From: RGIG5299 sp045542315
Lineage (GTDB): Bacteria; Bacillota; Clostridia; Oscillospirales; RGIG5299
Direction: 5' to 3'
Length of the DNA stretch: 24,591 nt
NCBI GenBank assembly: GCA_045542315.1
Contig: JAZQKU010000033.1
Location: 1-24,591, forward strand
Shown here: piece by piece, positions 8,315 through 17,062 of the stretch
How positions within the stretch are numbered: the stretch's first letter is position 1
How the letters are laid out: every line of letters begins with the position of its first letter
Notes under the pieces: model-generated
Database searches by the model: none
The model's input: the letters and a program-made list of their open reading frames with translations, nothing else
Told to the model about the DNA's origin: nothing
Program-made: the position numbers and the translations under genes

Positions 8315-9547
8315 TTATTTATTGTAATGAAAATAAAGTTCCTCTGTTGCAAGGGCGATCTTCGTTACCGAAAAATCGGTGTTTTCGGGATAGATATAAA
8401 AGGTATCGGTAGGGGTGTTCAAGTCGATACAGTCGCCCTTCTTTTTGTAGTTATACTCAATATGGCAGGAATAGATGCTTTTTGCGGTGCGGATAACCTC
8501 GTAATCCTCACCCTCGTAGCTTCCCGTAAGCTTAAAGCCGTTTTCATCGTGAATGAGGTGTGCCTTTCCGATCTTTATAAAGCCCTTTGCATTCGGGAGC
8601 CACTCAACGCGGGCGTCAGCCTCGAAGTGATATTTGCCCTCTTCGATCTCCCTTTTGACCTCGGCGCGCTCCCACTCATACCAATCGGGAATATGAGAAA
8701 ACTCGGTTTCGCCCTCTTTTGCCGAAAGCTCGCCAAGCGTTGTCATCTCCCAGCGCTTTTTGCACTCGGTGCAAAAAATTTCCGTGCCCTTTGAATCCAT
8801 TTTATATTCCGTTTTGCAGCTCGGACATTTGTAAAGCACCTTGTGGAGTCCTTCTGCGCGGAAGGGCTCGTCTATTATTATTCCGTTTTCCTTTTGCCAT
8901 TTGAAATCGTCGTAAACGAGTGAATCGTTTATTATCTTGTTTATCTCTTCAACCGAGAGTGTCTTAAGCTCCTCTTTATCGATTATCTTCGTCATAACCG
9001 CTTCGGTTTTGGGGATAATTCTTCTCTTTCTGTTCCAAAAGGGTGCCGAAACGTGATGGCCGTTTATTACGAGGGAAACAATCGGAACGTCAAGAAACTT
9101 TGCAAGCTTTCCGAGCGACTCGGGAAGCACTGCGTTTGTGCCGCAAAGCGAATATCTCGCCTCGGGGTAAAGCACTGCTATCTGACCGTTTTGCACTACC
9201 CTTTTCATCTGTTTTACCAAGGTGGTATCGCTTACGAATTTACGGGTGCAGATGCCGCCGACCTCACGTAAAAGCCACTCGATGCCGATAAATCCGTCGA
9301 TTGCAACAACGGAGTTTGCTCTGTGGGGAAAGTTTGCCTCTGCGGCAACCATAAAATCGCGAAATGCGTTATGGTTGCTCAAAAGGAGGTAAGGAGGCTT
9401 TAACCCCTCCATACCGAGTTTTTTTATCTTAACTCTGTTAAAAACGTTTGCGGGAAAGCTCGCACCCCATATTACCGGCATAAGAAGCGGCTGCTGTTTT
9501 TTCGGTCTTCGGTTTATATCAAACCTTTTTATCTCTTTATGAAACAT
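8315..9547 (-). CDS. PlsC-like acyltransferase with C-terminal zinc ribbon
   Basis: 410 residues. The N-terminal half is a lysophospholipid/1-acylglycerol-phosphate acyltransferase domain: HX4D catalytic motif (H59-NAFR-D64) and YPEAR at 127-131 in place of the usual FPEGTR. That places it at the inner membrane face, transferring acyl chains in phospholipid synthesis. Residues 241-262 carry two CxxC pairs (CPSC, CTEC), a zinc ribbon not present in standard PlsC. The last 130 residues are a beta-rich domain I cannot name, ending LATEELYFHYNK. The divergent FPEGTR motif and extra domains suggest a specialised acceptor rather than the housekeeping enzyme. Ribosome site GGAGAAATT precedes the ATG, 12 nt after tyrS. 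Confidence 0.82.
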   Translation of the reverse strand: MFHKEIKRFDINRRPKKQQPLLMPVIWGASFPANVFNRVKIKKLGMEGLKPPYLLLSNHNAFRDFMVAAEANFPHRANSVVAIDGFIGIEWLLREVGGICTRKFVSDTTLVKQMKRVVQNGQIAVLYPEARYSLCGTNAVLPESLGKLAKFLDVPIVSLVINGHHVSAPFWNRKRRIIPKTEAVMTKIIDKEELKTLSVEEINKIINDSLVYDDFKWQKENGIIIDEPFRAEGLHKVLYKCPSCKTEYKMDSKGTEIFCTECKKRWEMTTLGELSAKEGETEFSHIPDWYEWERAEVKREIEEGKYHFEADARVEWLPNAKGFIKIGKAHLIHDENGFKLTGSYEGEDYEVIRTAKSIYSCHIEYNYKKKGDCIDLNTPTDTFYIYPENTDFSVTKIALATEELYFHYNK

Positions 9548-9559
9548 AATTTCTCCGAA

Positions 9560-10777
9560 TTAAAGAACTATTTTAATAAATACCTTTTTGCCCTTGCCTA
9601 AAACGAAATCGTCAAAAGCCTCGCGGGGGAAACGGACGGTGGCGTCGGTCATCTTTTCGCCGTTTACGTTTACGCCGCCCTGCTGAACGAGTCTTCTCGC
9701 TTCGCCCTTGGAGGGAGCTATCTTTGCGGCTACCATTATATCAAGAAGACCTGCGGTGCCGTCTGCAAAAAGCTCGGCGGGTAAAACTGCGGTGGGGATC
9801 TCAGCAGCTGCGCCGCCGCCGAAAAGTGCCTTTGCCGCCGCCTGTGCCTTATCTGCCTCTTCCTTGCCGTGAACCATTTTGGTTACCTCGTAGGCAAGAA
9901 TTTCCTTTGCCTTATTAAGCTCGCCGCCCTGCCACGATTCCATCTTTGCGATCTCCTCAAGGGGAACGAAGGTGAGCATTTTTATAAAGCGGATAACGTC
10001 GGCGTCCTCAACGTTTCTCCAGTACTGATAAAAGTCGTAGGGTTTGGTCTTTTCGGGGTCGAGCCACACTGCTCCGCCTGCCGTCTTGCCCATCTTTTTG
10101 CCGTCGGAGGTGGTAAGAAGGGTGAAGGTAAGACCGTAAACCTCTTTTCTGTCGCTCTTGCGGCAAAGCTCAACGCCGCCGATGATATTGGACCACTGAT
10201 CGTCACCGCCGAGCTCAAGGCGGCAGCCGAATTTGCGGTTTAATACGAGGAAGTCGTAGCTCTGCATAAGCATATAGTTGAATTCAAGGAAAGAAAGTCC
10301 CTTCTCGAGGCGCTGCTTGAAGCACTCTGCGGCAAGCATTCTGTTTACAGAGAAATGAACGCCTACGTCTCTTAAAAATTCAACGTAGTTAAGCTCTAAA
10401 AGCCAATCTGCATTGTTTACCATTATCGCCTTTCCCTCGGAAAAGTCGATAATGCCCGACATCTGCTTCTTGAAGCATTCAATGTTATGTGCAATCTGCT
10501 CCTTGGTGAGCATTTTTCTCATATCGGTTCTGCCCGAGGGGTCGCCGACCATACCTGTACCGCCGCCGAAAAGGGCGATGGGGGTGTGTCCCGCCTTCTG
10601 CATATGGCTCATTACAACCATCTGCAAAAAGTGACCGACGTGAAGGCTGTCTGCCGTGGGGTCAAAGCCTATGTAAAATTTTACGTTTTTCTCCTCCGAA
10701 AGCATTTTTTCAATGGCCTCGGCGTCGGTTGCCTGTGCTATAAGTCCTCTTGCTTTTAATTCTTCAAATACCGTCAT
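9560..10777 (-). CDS. tyrS: Tyrosyl-tRNA synthetase
   Basis: 405 residues, normal for bacterial TyrRS. The class I signatures are intact: HVGH (46-49) for HIGH and KMGKT (228-232) for KMSKS, with tyrosine-pocket motifs GGDDQWSNI (190-198) and YIGFDPTADSLH (35-46). An S4 RNA-binding domain closes the protein (about 340-405; APSKGEARRLVQQGGVNVNG). It charges tRNA-Tyr with tyrosine. Firmicutes tyrS genes are often led by a T-box. Here only 16 nt separate it from recN, so there is no T-box and expression must come from the operon or an internal promoter. Ribosome site GGAG lies 9 nt before the ATG. Confidence 0.97.
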   Translation of the reverse strand: MTVFEELKARGLIAQATDAEAIEKMLSEEKNVKFYIGFDPTADSLHVGHFLQMVVMSHMQKAGHTPIALFGGGTGMVGDPSGRTDMRKMLTKEQIAHNIECFKKQMSGIIDFSEGKAIMVNNADWLLELNYVEFLRDVGVHFSVNRMLAAECFKQRLEKGLSFLEFNYMLMQSYDFLVLNRKFGCRLELGGDDQWSNIIGGVELCRKSDRKEVYGLTFTLLTTSDGKKMGKTAGGAVWLDPEKTKPYDFYQYWRNVEDADVIRFIKMLTFVPLEEIAKMESWQGGELNKAKEILAYEVTKMVHGKEEADKAQAAAKALFGGGAAAEIPTAVLPAELFADGTAGLLDIMVAAKIAPSKGEARRLVQQGGVNVNGEKMTDATVRFPREAFDDFVLGKGKKVFIKIVL

Positions 10778-10793
10778 TTTTCATTTCTCCGTT

Positions 10794-12461
10794 TCAGTTT
10801 CTCATTAGTTCTCTTGCGGTTTCCTTTGCCGCTTCTGTTATTACTTCGCCGCCGATTATTCTTGCAAGCTCCTCTATTCTTCCCTTTTCGTCAAGCTCGG
10901 TCACCTTTGAGTAGCTTCTTCCGTTTTCGGCAGTTTTCGTTATTTTATATTGGTTATTTGCCTTTGCGGCTATCTGCGCAAGGTGGGTAACGCATATTAC
11001 CTGCGCGTGAGCCGATATTTCCTTCATTTTGTTTCCGATCTTCGAGGCGGTCTTTCCGCTTACACCCGTGTCGATCTCATCAAATATCAGGGTGGGAGTG
11101 GGGAGCTTATCGGTCATTACCGCCTTTACCGCAAGCATAAGACGCGATATCTCGCCGCCCGACGCGATCTTTGCAAGGGGCTTCGGCTCCTCGCCTGCGT
11201 TTGCGGAGATCAAAAATCTCACCGTGTCGCCTCCCGTATCGGAGTAGCTTCGCTTGCCGTTTCGGGTAAGATTTTCTATTTCGGTTACAAAGCGGACGTT
11301 TTGCATATCAAGATAGGAAAGCTCCTTGATTATTCTTTCGTCAAGCTCCTTTGCAAGCCTCTTTCTCTTTTCCGAAAGATGAGCCGCCGCTTTTTCAAGC
11401 TCCGAAAGCTTTTCTTTATATTCAGCCTTAAGCTCCTCTGCCGTTTCGGCGGCGTTTGAAAGCTCCAAAGCCTCTTTTTCGTAATCTTCCTTTACCGTTA
11501 AAAGACAGTCGCCGTCAAGCGCGTTGTATTTGATCTTCATTTTATGGATCGCATCAAGTCGGTTTTCAATGGCGTCTATGCTCATATACCCGCCCGAAAG
11601 ACCTGATTTGTCAAGCTCGAAGGCAATATCCTTTGCTTCGGTGATAAGCCCCTCAACACGGGTGGAAAGCTCCTTGAACGATGGCTTTATCCTCTCGAGC
11701 GACAGTAGCTCTGCTTTTAATCCGTGAAGGCGGTCACAGATGCTGTTTTCACCCGAAACAAGCTCGATATATCCGTCGCTCGATACGGCGTTTATCCGCT
11801 CGGCATTTGCCGCCTCGGTCTTTACGGAAAGGAGCTCAGCCTCCTCGCCCGCCTTTAAGCCAAGCGCCGATATTTCCGAAACGGCATCGTTTAAATAGTC
11901 AAGCCTTTTCTTTCTTCCGTTTTCGTTTTCCGTGAGCTTATTTATCTTCTTTTTGATCTCTATAAGCGTTTTATAGCAGCTTAAATAGGCTTCTTTTTCC
12001 GGCTCGGTGGCGGCGTAGCTATCAAGAAAGGAAAGGTGGTTTTCCTCCTCGAGAAGAAGCTGGTTTTCATGTTGACCGTGCATATTTACGAGCATTCTTC
12101 CTATCTGCTTAACCGCCGATACCGTTACCGCCTTGCCGTTTATGCGGCAGACGGAGCGTCCCTCCTTTGTGAGCTCTCTCGAAATTATAAGGCTCTTATC
12201 CTCCTCGGGGGTTATGCCTATTTCCGAAAGCGCCCTTTGCACCTCGTCGGTGGCTGAAAAAACACCCTCGACCGATGCTCTCTCTTCACCGTGACGGATT
12301 ATATCCTTGCTCGTTTTTTCGCCAAGCAGCATCTGCACCGAGTCGATAAGTATTGATTTACCTGCACCCGTTTCACCCGTAAGTGCGGTGAAACCGCCTT
12401 CAAGGCTCCAATATATTTCTTCAATGGTTGCTACGTTTTTTACCGCAAGCGATTCAAGCAT
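10794..12461 (-). CDS. recN: DNA repair protein RecN (SMC-like ATPase)
   Basis: 555 residues, the usual size. Walker A GETGAGKS at 29-36, Q-loop region MHGQHENQ at 127-134, a long coiled-coil middle (about 155-370), ABC signature ASGGE at 433-437 and Walker B LIFDE at 458-462 followed by the D-loop IDTGVSG. RecN tethers DNA ends and acts with RecA in double-strand break repair. A strong AAGGAGGTGCGGTA site precedes the ATG. It follows argR by 30 nt, the same argR-recN neighbourhood as in Bacillus subtilis. No LexA-type operator is visible in the gap. Confidence 0.97.
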   Translation of the reverse strand: MLESLAVKNVATIEEIYWSLEGGFTALTGETGAGKSILIDSVQMLLGEKTSKDIIRHGEERASVEGVFSATDEVQRALSEIGITPEEDKSLIISRELTKEGRSVCRINGKAVTVSAVKQIGRMLVNMHGQHENQLLLEEENHLSFLDSYAATEPEKEAYLSCYKTLIEIKKKINKLTENENGRKKRLDYLNDAVSEISALGLKAGEEAELLSVKTEAANAERINAVSSDGYIELVSGENSICDRLHGLKAELLSLERIKPSFKELSTRVEGLITEAKDIAFELDKSGLSGGYMSIDAIENRLDAIHKMKIKYNALDGDCLLTVKEDYEKEALELSNAAETAEELKAEYKEKLSELEKAAAHLSEKRKRLAKELDERIIKELSYLDMQNVRFVTEIENLTRNGKRSYSDTGGDTVRFLISANAGEEPKPLAKIASGGEISRLMLAVKAVMTDKLPTPTLIFDEIDTGVSGKTASKIGNKMKEISAHAQVICVTHLAQIAAKANNQYKITKTAENGRSYSKVTELDEKGRIEELARIIGGEVITEAAKETARELMRN

Positions 12462-12491
12462 TACCGCACCTCCTTTTTTCCGAAGTTATCT

Positions 12492-12941
12492 TCATCTTTC
12501 TATAAGCACCGCTATTTCTTCCTTGAGTATAAGCGCGTCCTCTTCGTTTTTCAAAACGATGAATATGGTATCGTCACCTGCGATGGTGCCGACTATCTTG
12601 CTTCTTTCCATTTCGTCAATAGTGGCGCAAACGGCGGCGGCTCTGCCGCTTATGCATTTTACTACCACTATGTTTACTGCGTTATCGGCGGAAATTATGC
12701 TGTCGGTAAGAATATTGTAGCTCTGTCTTGAGGTCTTATCCGAGAGATTGCTTACAAAATAATAATAGCCGCCGTCATCGTTAAGCGCCTTAACAATGCG
12801 AAGCTCCTTTATATCTCTCGAAATGGTAGCCTGAGTTACGTCAAACCCTTCTGATTTGAGTATCTCAACAAGCTCCTCCTGCTTTTCGATTTTTTTATCG
12901 GTTACTATTTCAAGAATTCGCGCCTGTCTTTTCTTTTTCAT
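12492..12941 (-). CDS. argR: Arginine repressor ArgR/AhrC
   Basis: 149 residues, full length. The N-terminal winged helix (about 1-70) carries the family motif VTQATISRDIKEL. The C-terminal hexamerisation and arginine-binding domain carries GTIAGDDTIFIVL, whose aspartates contact arginine in known structures. It represses arginine synthesis and activates catabolism when arginine is present. It sits 11 nt after nadK with a strong GGAGCAGGA ribosome site. Its position here is conserved synteny rather than evidence that it controls this operon. I saw no clear ARG box in the short gaps nearby. Confidence 0.96.
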   Translation of the reverse strand: MKKKRQARILEIVTDKKIEKQEELVEILKSEGFDVTQATISRDIKELRIVKALNDDGGYYYFVSNLSDKTSRQSYNILTDSIISADNAVNIVVVKCISGRAAAVCATIDEMERSKIVGTIAGDDTIFIVLKNEEDALILKEEIAVLIER

Positions 12942-12952
12942 ATCCTGCTCCG

Positions 12953-13774
12953 TTATTTGAGTTTATTGTTTACCGTCTCGAAAAATCCGATGTTTTTGGG
13001 CTTTATCATCGTTACCTTTTGAGGGGCGGTCTTAATTTCTATTTCGTCGCCGTCGGAAAGATCTGTAAGCGTTACGCCGTCGTTTTGCGCGTATATTACC
13101 GAATCGCTTCTCTCCGAGACTGCAAGGTTAAGCACCGTTTTTTCGGAAAATACTATGCTTCTCGCATTAAGGTTGTGAGCGCAAATGGGAGTTACGACTA
13201 TCGCGCTTATTGAGGGATCCAAAACCGGTCCGCCCGCCGAAAGCGAATATGCCGTTGAGCCTGTGGAGGTTGCGAAAATTATTCCGTCGGCAAGCAGTCG
13301 GGTTATCTCCTTACCTTCGGAGGAGACAACATATTCCGAAGCATGCGCCTTTCTGCTTCGAAGAACGACAAAATCGTTTAAAGCAAAGCAATGCTCAACC
13401 GCTTTTCCCTTTCTCATTATCTTTGCCGAAATAACCGAGCGTTCCTCGGTTTCGAGCGGCTCCTCAAAATACGGCTTGAATTCAGACGGGGTGCATTTAT
13501 TGAAATCGATCACCGACATAAAGCCCGTGTGACCGTAGTTTACTCCGAGTATCGGGGTGGATCTTCCGTTTTTCAAAAGCATTCCCGCAAGATGCAAAAG
13601 AGTGCCGTCGCCTCCGAGGGAGATTATAAAATCAAAGCCGTCACCGCATAAAACGGGATCGTCGTTATCCGCAATAACTATTTCGGGCTCAAAGCGCTTA
13701 AGCATAGCTTCAAGATCGGCAGCCGCTTCAACCGCTCCCGCCTTGGTTCTGTTTAACGCTATTGCTATTTTCAT
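12953..13774 (-). CDS. nadK: NAD kinase (ATP/polyphosphate-dependent)
   Basis: About 273 residues. The diacylglycerol-kinase-like fold is marked by LGGDGTLL (GGDGT catalytic loop), VNYGHTGFMS, and the NAD-binding segment FATSTGSTAYSLSAGGP. It phosphorylates NAD to NADP in the cytoplasm. Start choice: a GTG at 13783 overlaps the tlyA stop as GTGA, but the conserved N-terminus MKIAIALNRTKAG begins at the ATG at 13774, with a GAGAG site about 8 nt ahead of it, so 13774 is preferred. In B. subtilis nadK (ppnK) is not in the nusB-recN cluster; insertion between tlyA and argR is seen in Clostridia. Confidence 0.95.
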   Translation of the reverse strand: MKIAIALNRTKAGAVEAAADLEAMLKRFEPEIVIADNDDPVLCGDGFDFIISLGGDGTLLHLAGMLLKNGRSTPILGVNYGHTGFMSVIDFNKCTPSEFKPYFEEPLETEERSVISAKIMRKGKAVEHCFALNDFVVLRSRKAHASEYVVSSEGKEITRLLADGIIFATSTGSTAYSLSAGGPVLDPSISAIVVTPICAHNLNARSIVFSEKTVLNLAVSERSDSVIYAQNDGVTLTDLSDGDEIEIKTAPQKVTMIKPKNIGFFETVNNKLK

Positions 13775-13779
13775 TCTTA

Positions 13780-14493
13780 TCACTCTCTTTTTTCAAGATA
13801 GATTAAATATTCCGTATTGCCCTCCTTGCCCGTTATGGGCGAGACGGCGATATTTTTTATTTCAAATCCCGCTTCGATCGCATAGGACTTCACGAGCGAT
13901 ATTGCCTTTTCCCTGTCCTTTTCCTTTTTCACAACGCCTTGCTTGTTAAGCGCTCCCTTGTCGAGCTCAAACTGCGGTTTGATCAAAAATACGCCTCTTT
14001 TACAAAGAGCTGCCGCAGAAGGCAGAACGTGCTTTAACGAAATAAATGAAACGTCACATACGGCAAGCTCGGGCGTTTCTCCGAGCGTTTCGGGAGTTAC
14101 CTCTCTTATATCGGTCTTTTCAAGGGAGATAACGCGACTGTCGTTTTTGAGCTTTTCGTGAAGCTGCGCCGTGCCAACGTCGACCGCGTAAACCTTTTTT
14201 GCGCCGTGCTGAAGCAAGCAGTCGGTAAATCCGCCCGTTGAGGCGCCGATATCAATGCAGACCTTGTTTTCGGCATCTATTCCAAACGCCTCGATTGCGC
14301 CCTTTAGCTTAAGTCCGCCGCGGGAAATATATTCGTGAGTCTTTTTAAGGGTTATTTCAGTCCCCTCCGAAATTTCCTTCGAGGGCTTTTCGCATATTTT
14401 GCCGTCAACCAAAGCGTTGCCTGCTTCTATAAGCTCCTTTGCCTTCTGACGGCTCATATCAAATTTCAGGGAAACGGCAACGTCAAATCTCAT
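13780..14493 (-). CDS. tlyA: TlyA-family rRNA (cytidine-2'-O)-methyltransferase
   Basis: About 237 residues. An N-terminal S4 RNA-binding domain (SRQKAKELIEAGNALVDG) is followed by an FtsJ/RrmJ-type SAM methyltransferase domain: VCIDIGASTGGFTDCLL is motif I, then DVGTAQLHEKL, CDVSFISL and FLIKPQFEL. TlyA methylates the ribose of specific cytidines in rRNA; orthologues are called YqxC in Bacillus. A longer ORF reading starts at 14532 inside dxs, but AGAGGT lies 6-7 nt before the ATG at 14493, which overlaps the dxs stop as ATGA. That start matches the family N-terminus, so the upstream 13 residues are rejected. Confidence 0.94.
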   Translation of the reverse strand: MRFDVAVSLKFDMSRQKAKELIEAGNALVDGKICEKPSKEISEGTEITLKKTHEYISRGGLKLKGAIEAFGIDAENKVCIDIGASTGGFTDCLLQHGAKKVYAVDVGTAQLHEKLKNDSRVISLEKTDIREVTPETLGETPELAVCDVSFISLKHVLPSAAALCKRGVFLIKPQFELDKGALNKQGVVKKEKDREKAISLVKSYAIEAGFEIKNIAVSPITGKEGNTEYLIYLEKRE

Positions 14494-16322
14494 TTTATTA
14501 CCTCTGTAACCGTTTTTACTATTGAATCGCAATCAAGTCCCGCCTCTGAAAGAAGCTCCGAAACGGTGCCGTGCATAAGAGGCTTTTCGATTGCCATATG
14601 GGTAAAGCTTTTTATTTCGGGATACGCGGCAATAAAGCTTTCGCCGATTCCGCCTATCTTATAGCCTTCTTCAATGAAAAATACCGTGTCGTAGCCCGAA
14701 AGGTCGGCTTCCCTTTTTAGCGGAATTATTTTATCGAGCTTCAACAGATCGCATATAATACCCTTTTCTTTAAGCTTATCTGCCGCCTTTATTACCTCGA
14801 ATATCTCTCTTCCGTAGGTGACAAGAAGGATTTTTCCGCCGGATTTTTTCATTTTGTGGCTTTCACCCTCGGTAAAGCTCTTAAGATCCGCCTTCGGGGC
14901 TTTGCCCTTCGGATATCTGACAGCGGTAAGCCCTTTAACCGAAAGCGCTTTTTGGAGAGCATCTTCCGTTTCGAAATAGCTCGAGGGAGAATAGACGGTG
15001 ATATTCGGAACCGATTTAAGGTAAACGGTATCGTATATTCCCTGATGGGTCACGCCGTCGCCGGGAACTATACCCGCGCGGTCTATTGCAATTACAAGAT
15101 TTTCGTTAAGTATTGAGCAGTCGTGTATAAGCTGATCGAGCGCTCTTTGCAAAAAGGTTGAATAAACGCAGAAAACGGGTCTTTTACCGCCGTGTGCAAG
15201 CGCCGCCGAAAAGGTCACGGCGTGCTCCTCTGCGATGCCGACGTCGAAAAATCTTTCGGGAAATCTCTTTTTGAATTCCGAAAGGCCGGTGCCGTCCTCC
15301 ATCGCCGCGGTTATTGCCAAAACGTCAGCGTTTTTTTCAGCCTCCGTAAGCAGGGCGCAGGCAAATGCCTCGGTGTAGCTTTCTCCGCTTTTTTCCAAGG
15401 CACCCTCGGAAACGCTGAAGCTTCCCACACCGTGATAAAGGCTCGGATTATCCTCTGCTCTTTCGTAGCCCTTTCCCTTTAAGGTTTTTAAGTGAATGAG
15501 GCAGGGCTCGTTAATTTCCTTTGCTCTTACAAGCAGCTTTTCCACCTCTTTTATGTCGTTTCCGTTTGCGGGACCGAGATAGGTAAATCCAAGGTCCTCA
15601 AACATGGTGCTGTTACGGTAGATGGAATATTTGAGCATAAACTTGATTTTTGTTAAAAAACCAAGCAGGGGCTTTCCTATTAACGGAACTTTATTCAAAA
15701 TCCTTGACAGAAGGCTTTTTGCGCTGAAATAGCTTTTGCGGTTTCTTATTTTCGTGAGATAGGTTGCAATGTGGCCGACGTTTTTGGAAATAGACATTCC
15801 GTTATCGTTAAGTATTACGATAAGTCCGTTGCCGTCGGCTCCTGCGTTGTTAAGCCCCTCGTAGGCCTCGCCGCCGCCGAGTGCTCCGTCGCCGATAACC
15901 GCTATCACCTTGCCGTCATTGCCCGAAAGGGAGTTTGCCTTCAAAAGGCCGTACGCCGCTGAAACCGAAACGCTGCTGTGACCTGCAATGAAGCTGTCGT
16001 ATTTATTCTCGGGCGGGTAAGGAAAGCCTGAAATGCCGCCTTTTTTACGCAAGGTTGAGAACTCCTCTTTTCTGCCTGTAAGGAGCTTGAAGGTGTATGC
16101 CTGATGTCCTACGTCCCAAACGATCTTATCCTTTTCGAGGTCAAAGACCGAAAGAAGTGAAACGGTGAGCTCAACGGTGCCTAAATTTGAAGCCAGGTGA
16201 CCGCCCGTCTGCGAAACGTTTTCTATAAGAGCCTCTCGTATTTCCCTTGAAAGCTCTGTTTTTTCCTCGGAAGTGAGGTTTTTTACGTCGTAAGGAGTGT
16301 TTATCCTGTCAAGCAAAGACAA
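14490..16322 (-). CDS. dxs: 1-deoxy-D-xylulose-5-phosphate synthase
   Basis: 610 residues, near the usual 620. Thiamine-diphosphate motif GDGALGGGEAYEGLN begins at 144 with N172 in ILNDNG; DVGHQAY (70-76) and IAGHSS (112-117) belong to the active site; IAEEHA at 363-368 holds the glutamate that activates the cofactor; DRAGIVPGDGVTHQG follows. Dxs condenses pyruvate and glyceraldehyde 3-phosphate, the first step of the MEP isoprenoid pathway. The start codon is TTG, supported by AGGGAG 8 nt ahead, inside the end of oapA. Downstream tlyA overlaps its stop. Placement after oapA is the typical arrangement for OLE-containing genomes. Confidence 0.97.
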   Translation of the reverse strand: MSLLDRINTPYDVKNLTSEEKTELSREIREALIENVSQTGGHLASNLGTVELTVSLLSVFDLEKDKIVWDVGHQAYTFKLLTGRKEEFSTLRKKGGISGFPYPPENKYDSFIAGHSSVSVSAAYGLLKANSLSGNDGKVIAVIGDGALGGGEAYEGLNNAGADGNGLIVILNDNGMSISKNVGHIATYLTKIRNRKSYFSAKSLLSRILNKVPLIGKPLLGFLTKIKFMLKYSIYRNSTMFEDLGFTYLGPANGNDIKEVEKLLVRAKEINEPCLIHLKTLKGKGYERAEDNPSLYHGVGSFSVSEGALEKSGESYTEAFACALLTEAEKNADVLAITAAMEDGTGLSEFKKRFPERFFDVGIAEEHAVTFSAALAHGGKRPVFCVYSTFLQRALDQLIHDCSILNENLVIAIDRAGIVPGDGVTHQGIYDTVYLKSVPNITVYSPSSYFETEDALQKALSVKGLTAVRYPKGKAPKADLKSFTEGESHKMKKSGGKILLVTYGREIFEVIKAADKLKEKGIICDLLKLDKIIPLKREADLSGYDTVFFIEEGYKIGGIGESFIAAYPEIKSFTHMAIEKPLMHGTVSELLSEAGLDCDSIVKTVTEVIK

Positions 16323-16324
16323 CG

Positions 16325-16936
16325 TTATTTCTCCCTTCTGAAAAAGGTGATGAATTTCGCTACGAAAAATACCGTTTCGTTACTGTGCTTTATTGCAAAG
16401 CTTTTGCCTGCCGCCTTGCCCACTATTACGAAGGTGGATATCATTGCCGTAACGAGAAGCGGAAATATGAATTTCAAGGTCTGGCTTTCAAAAACCGACG
16501 CTATTCTTACCGCAAGTGCAGAGCCTGCCGCGCCTGAGATTATGCCCGACATATCACCGATAACGTCATTGCAGATGTTTGCGACCTTATCGGCGTTTTT
16601 AATGAGATTTGCACCTCTTTTTGCACCCTTTATCTTTCTTGATGCCATTGCGTTAAAGGGAGCTATATCGGCACTCGTAACCGAGGTTCCGATTATATCG
16701 AATGCCACGCCGATAAAGGCTATTACCACTATGAGAATAATGGAAACCGCAGTACCCGCGCCCTCGATTGCTATATTTGAAAAAAATGAAAAAACGACCG
16801 TGAGAATAAAAACAACGAAAAACAGCTTAACAAGATAGCTTATATTTCCGTGCTTTTTCTTTTTCTCGCGATATTCCGCCCTATCGATTTCCTTAAGGCG
16901 CTTTTCCTCGTTTTTATTTTTACTTTTCTCTTTCAT
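16325..16936 (-). CDS. oapA: OapA, OLE-RNA-associated membrane protein
   Basis: 203 residues. A highly charged cytoplasmic N-terminus (1-30, rich in K/E/R) precedes hydrophobic segments at about 33-55, 61-83, 132-150 and 155-176, that is, about four membrane helices. A conserved-looking polar stretch FNAMASRKIKGAKRGANL leads to a DxxxD motif (D124-VIG-D128). OapA proteins are small four-helix membrane proteins that recruit OLE RNA to the inner membrane; as I recall, a DxxxD motif is functionally important in the Bacillus halodurans protein. The call rests mainly on context: it starts 15 nt after the OLE RNA domain and is followed by dxs, exactly the known order. Ribosome site GGTGA lies 6 nt before the ATG. 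A distant resemblance to CorB/DUF21 transporters is the alternative reading. Confidence 0.83.
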   Translation of the reverse strand: MKEKSKNKNEEKRLKEIDRAEYREKKKKHGNISYLVKLFFVVFILTVVFSFFSNIAIEGAGTAVSIILIVVIAFIGVAFDIIGTSVTSADIAPFNAMASRKIKGAKRGANLIKNADKVANICNDVIGDMSGIISGAAGSALAVRIASVFESQTLKFIFPLLVTAMISTFVIVGKAAGKSFAIKHSNETVFFVAKFITFFRREK

Positions 16937-17021
16937 TTCTTCACCGTTTTTATATTTTGAATATGGTACCCGAATGCGTAAATTTTACGGCTTAGGTCAA
17001 GTAGGTTTTCCCTACGGTCTG

Positions 17022-17040
17022 CCTCCCGTCGCCGGCGAGG
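17022..17040 (-). other. GNRA hairpin 1 of OLE RNA (putative OapB site)
   Basis: RNA reading: CCUC, bulged G, CCG, GCGA tetraloop, CGG, GAGG. Seven base pairs with one unpaired G on the 5' side and a perfect GNRA cap. As I recall, the OapB protein recognises stem-loops near the OLE 3' end that combine a GNRA-like tetraloop with an asymmetric bulge; this hairpin has that shape. Confidence 0.75.
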
Positions 17041-17062
17041 TCATTTCTGTTTGAAGACCGCA

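Noticed and set aside
7323..9547. WYL gene as part of a phage-defence island
   Set aside because: Neighbours are metabolic or housekeeping genes with no nuclease, restriction, toxin or mobile-element marks.
14494..14532. Longer N-terminus for tlyA
   Set aside because: These codons lie inside dxs and lack a ribosome site, while AGAGGT lies at the right distance from the ATG at 14493.
16347..16838. 163-codon plus-strand ORF opposite oapA
   Set aside because: Shadow of the membrane protein on the other strand; no independent start signals, and all supported genes here run on the minus strand.
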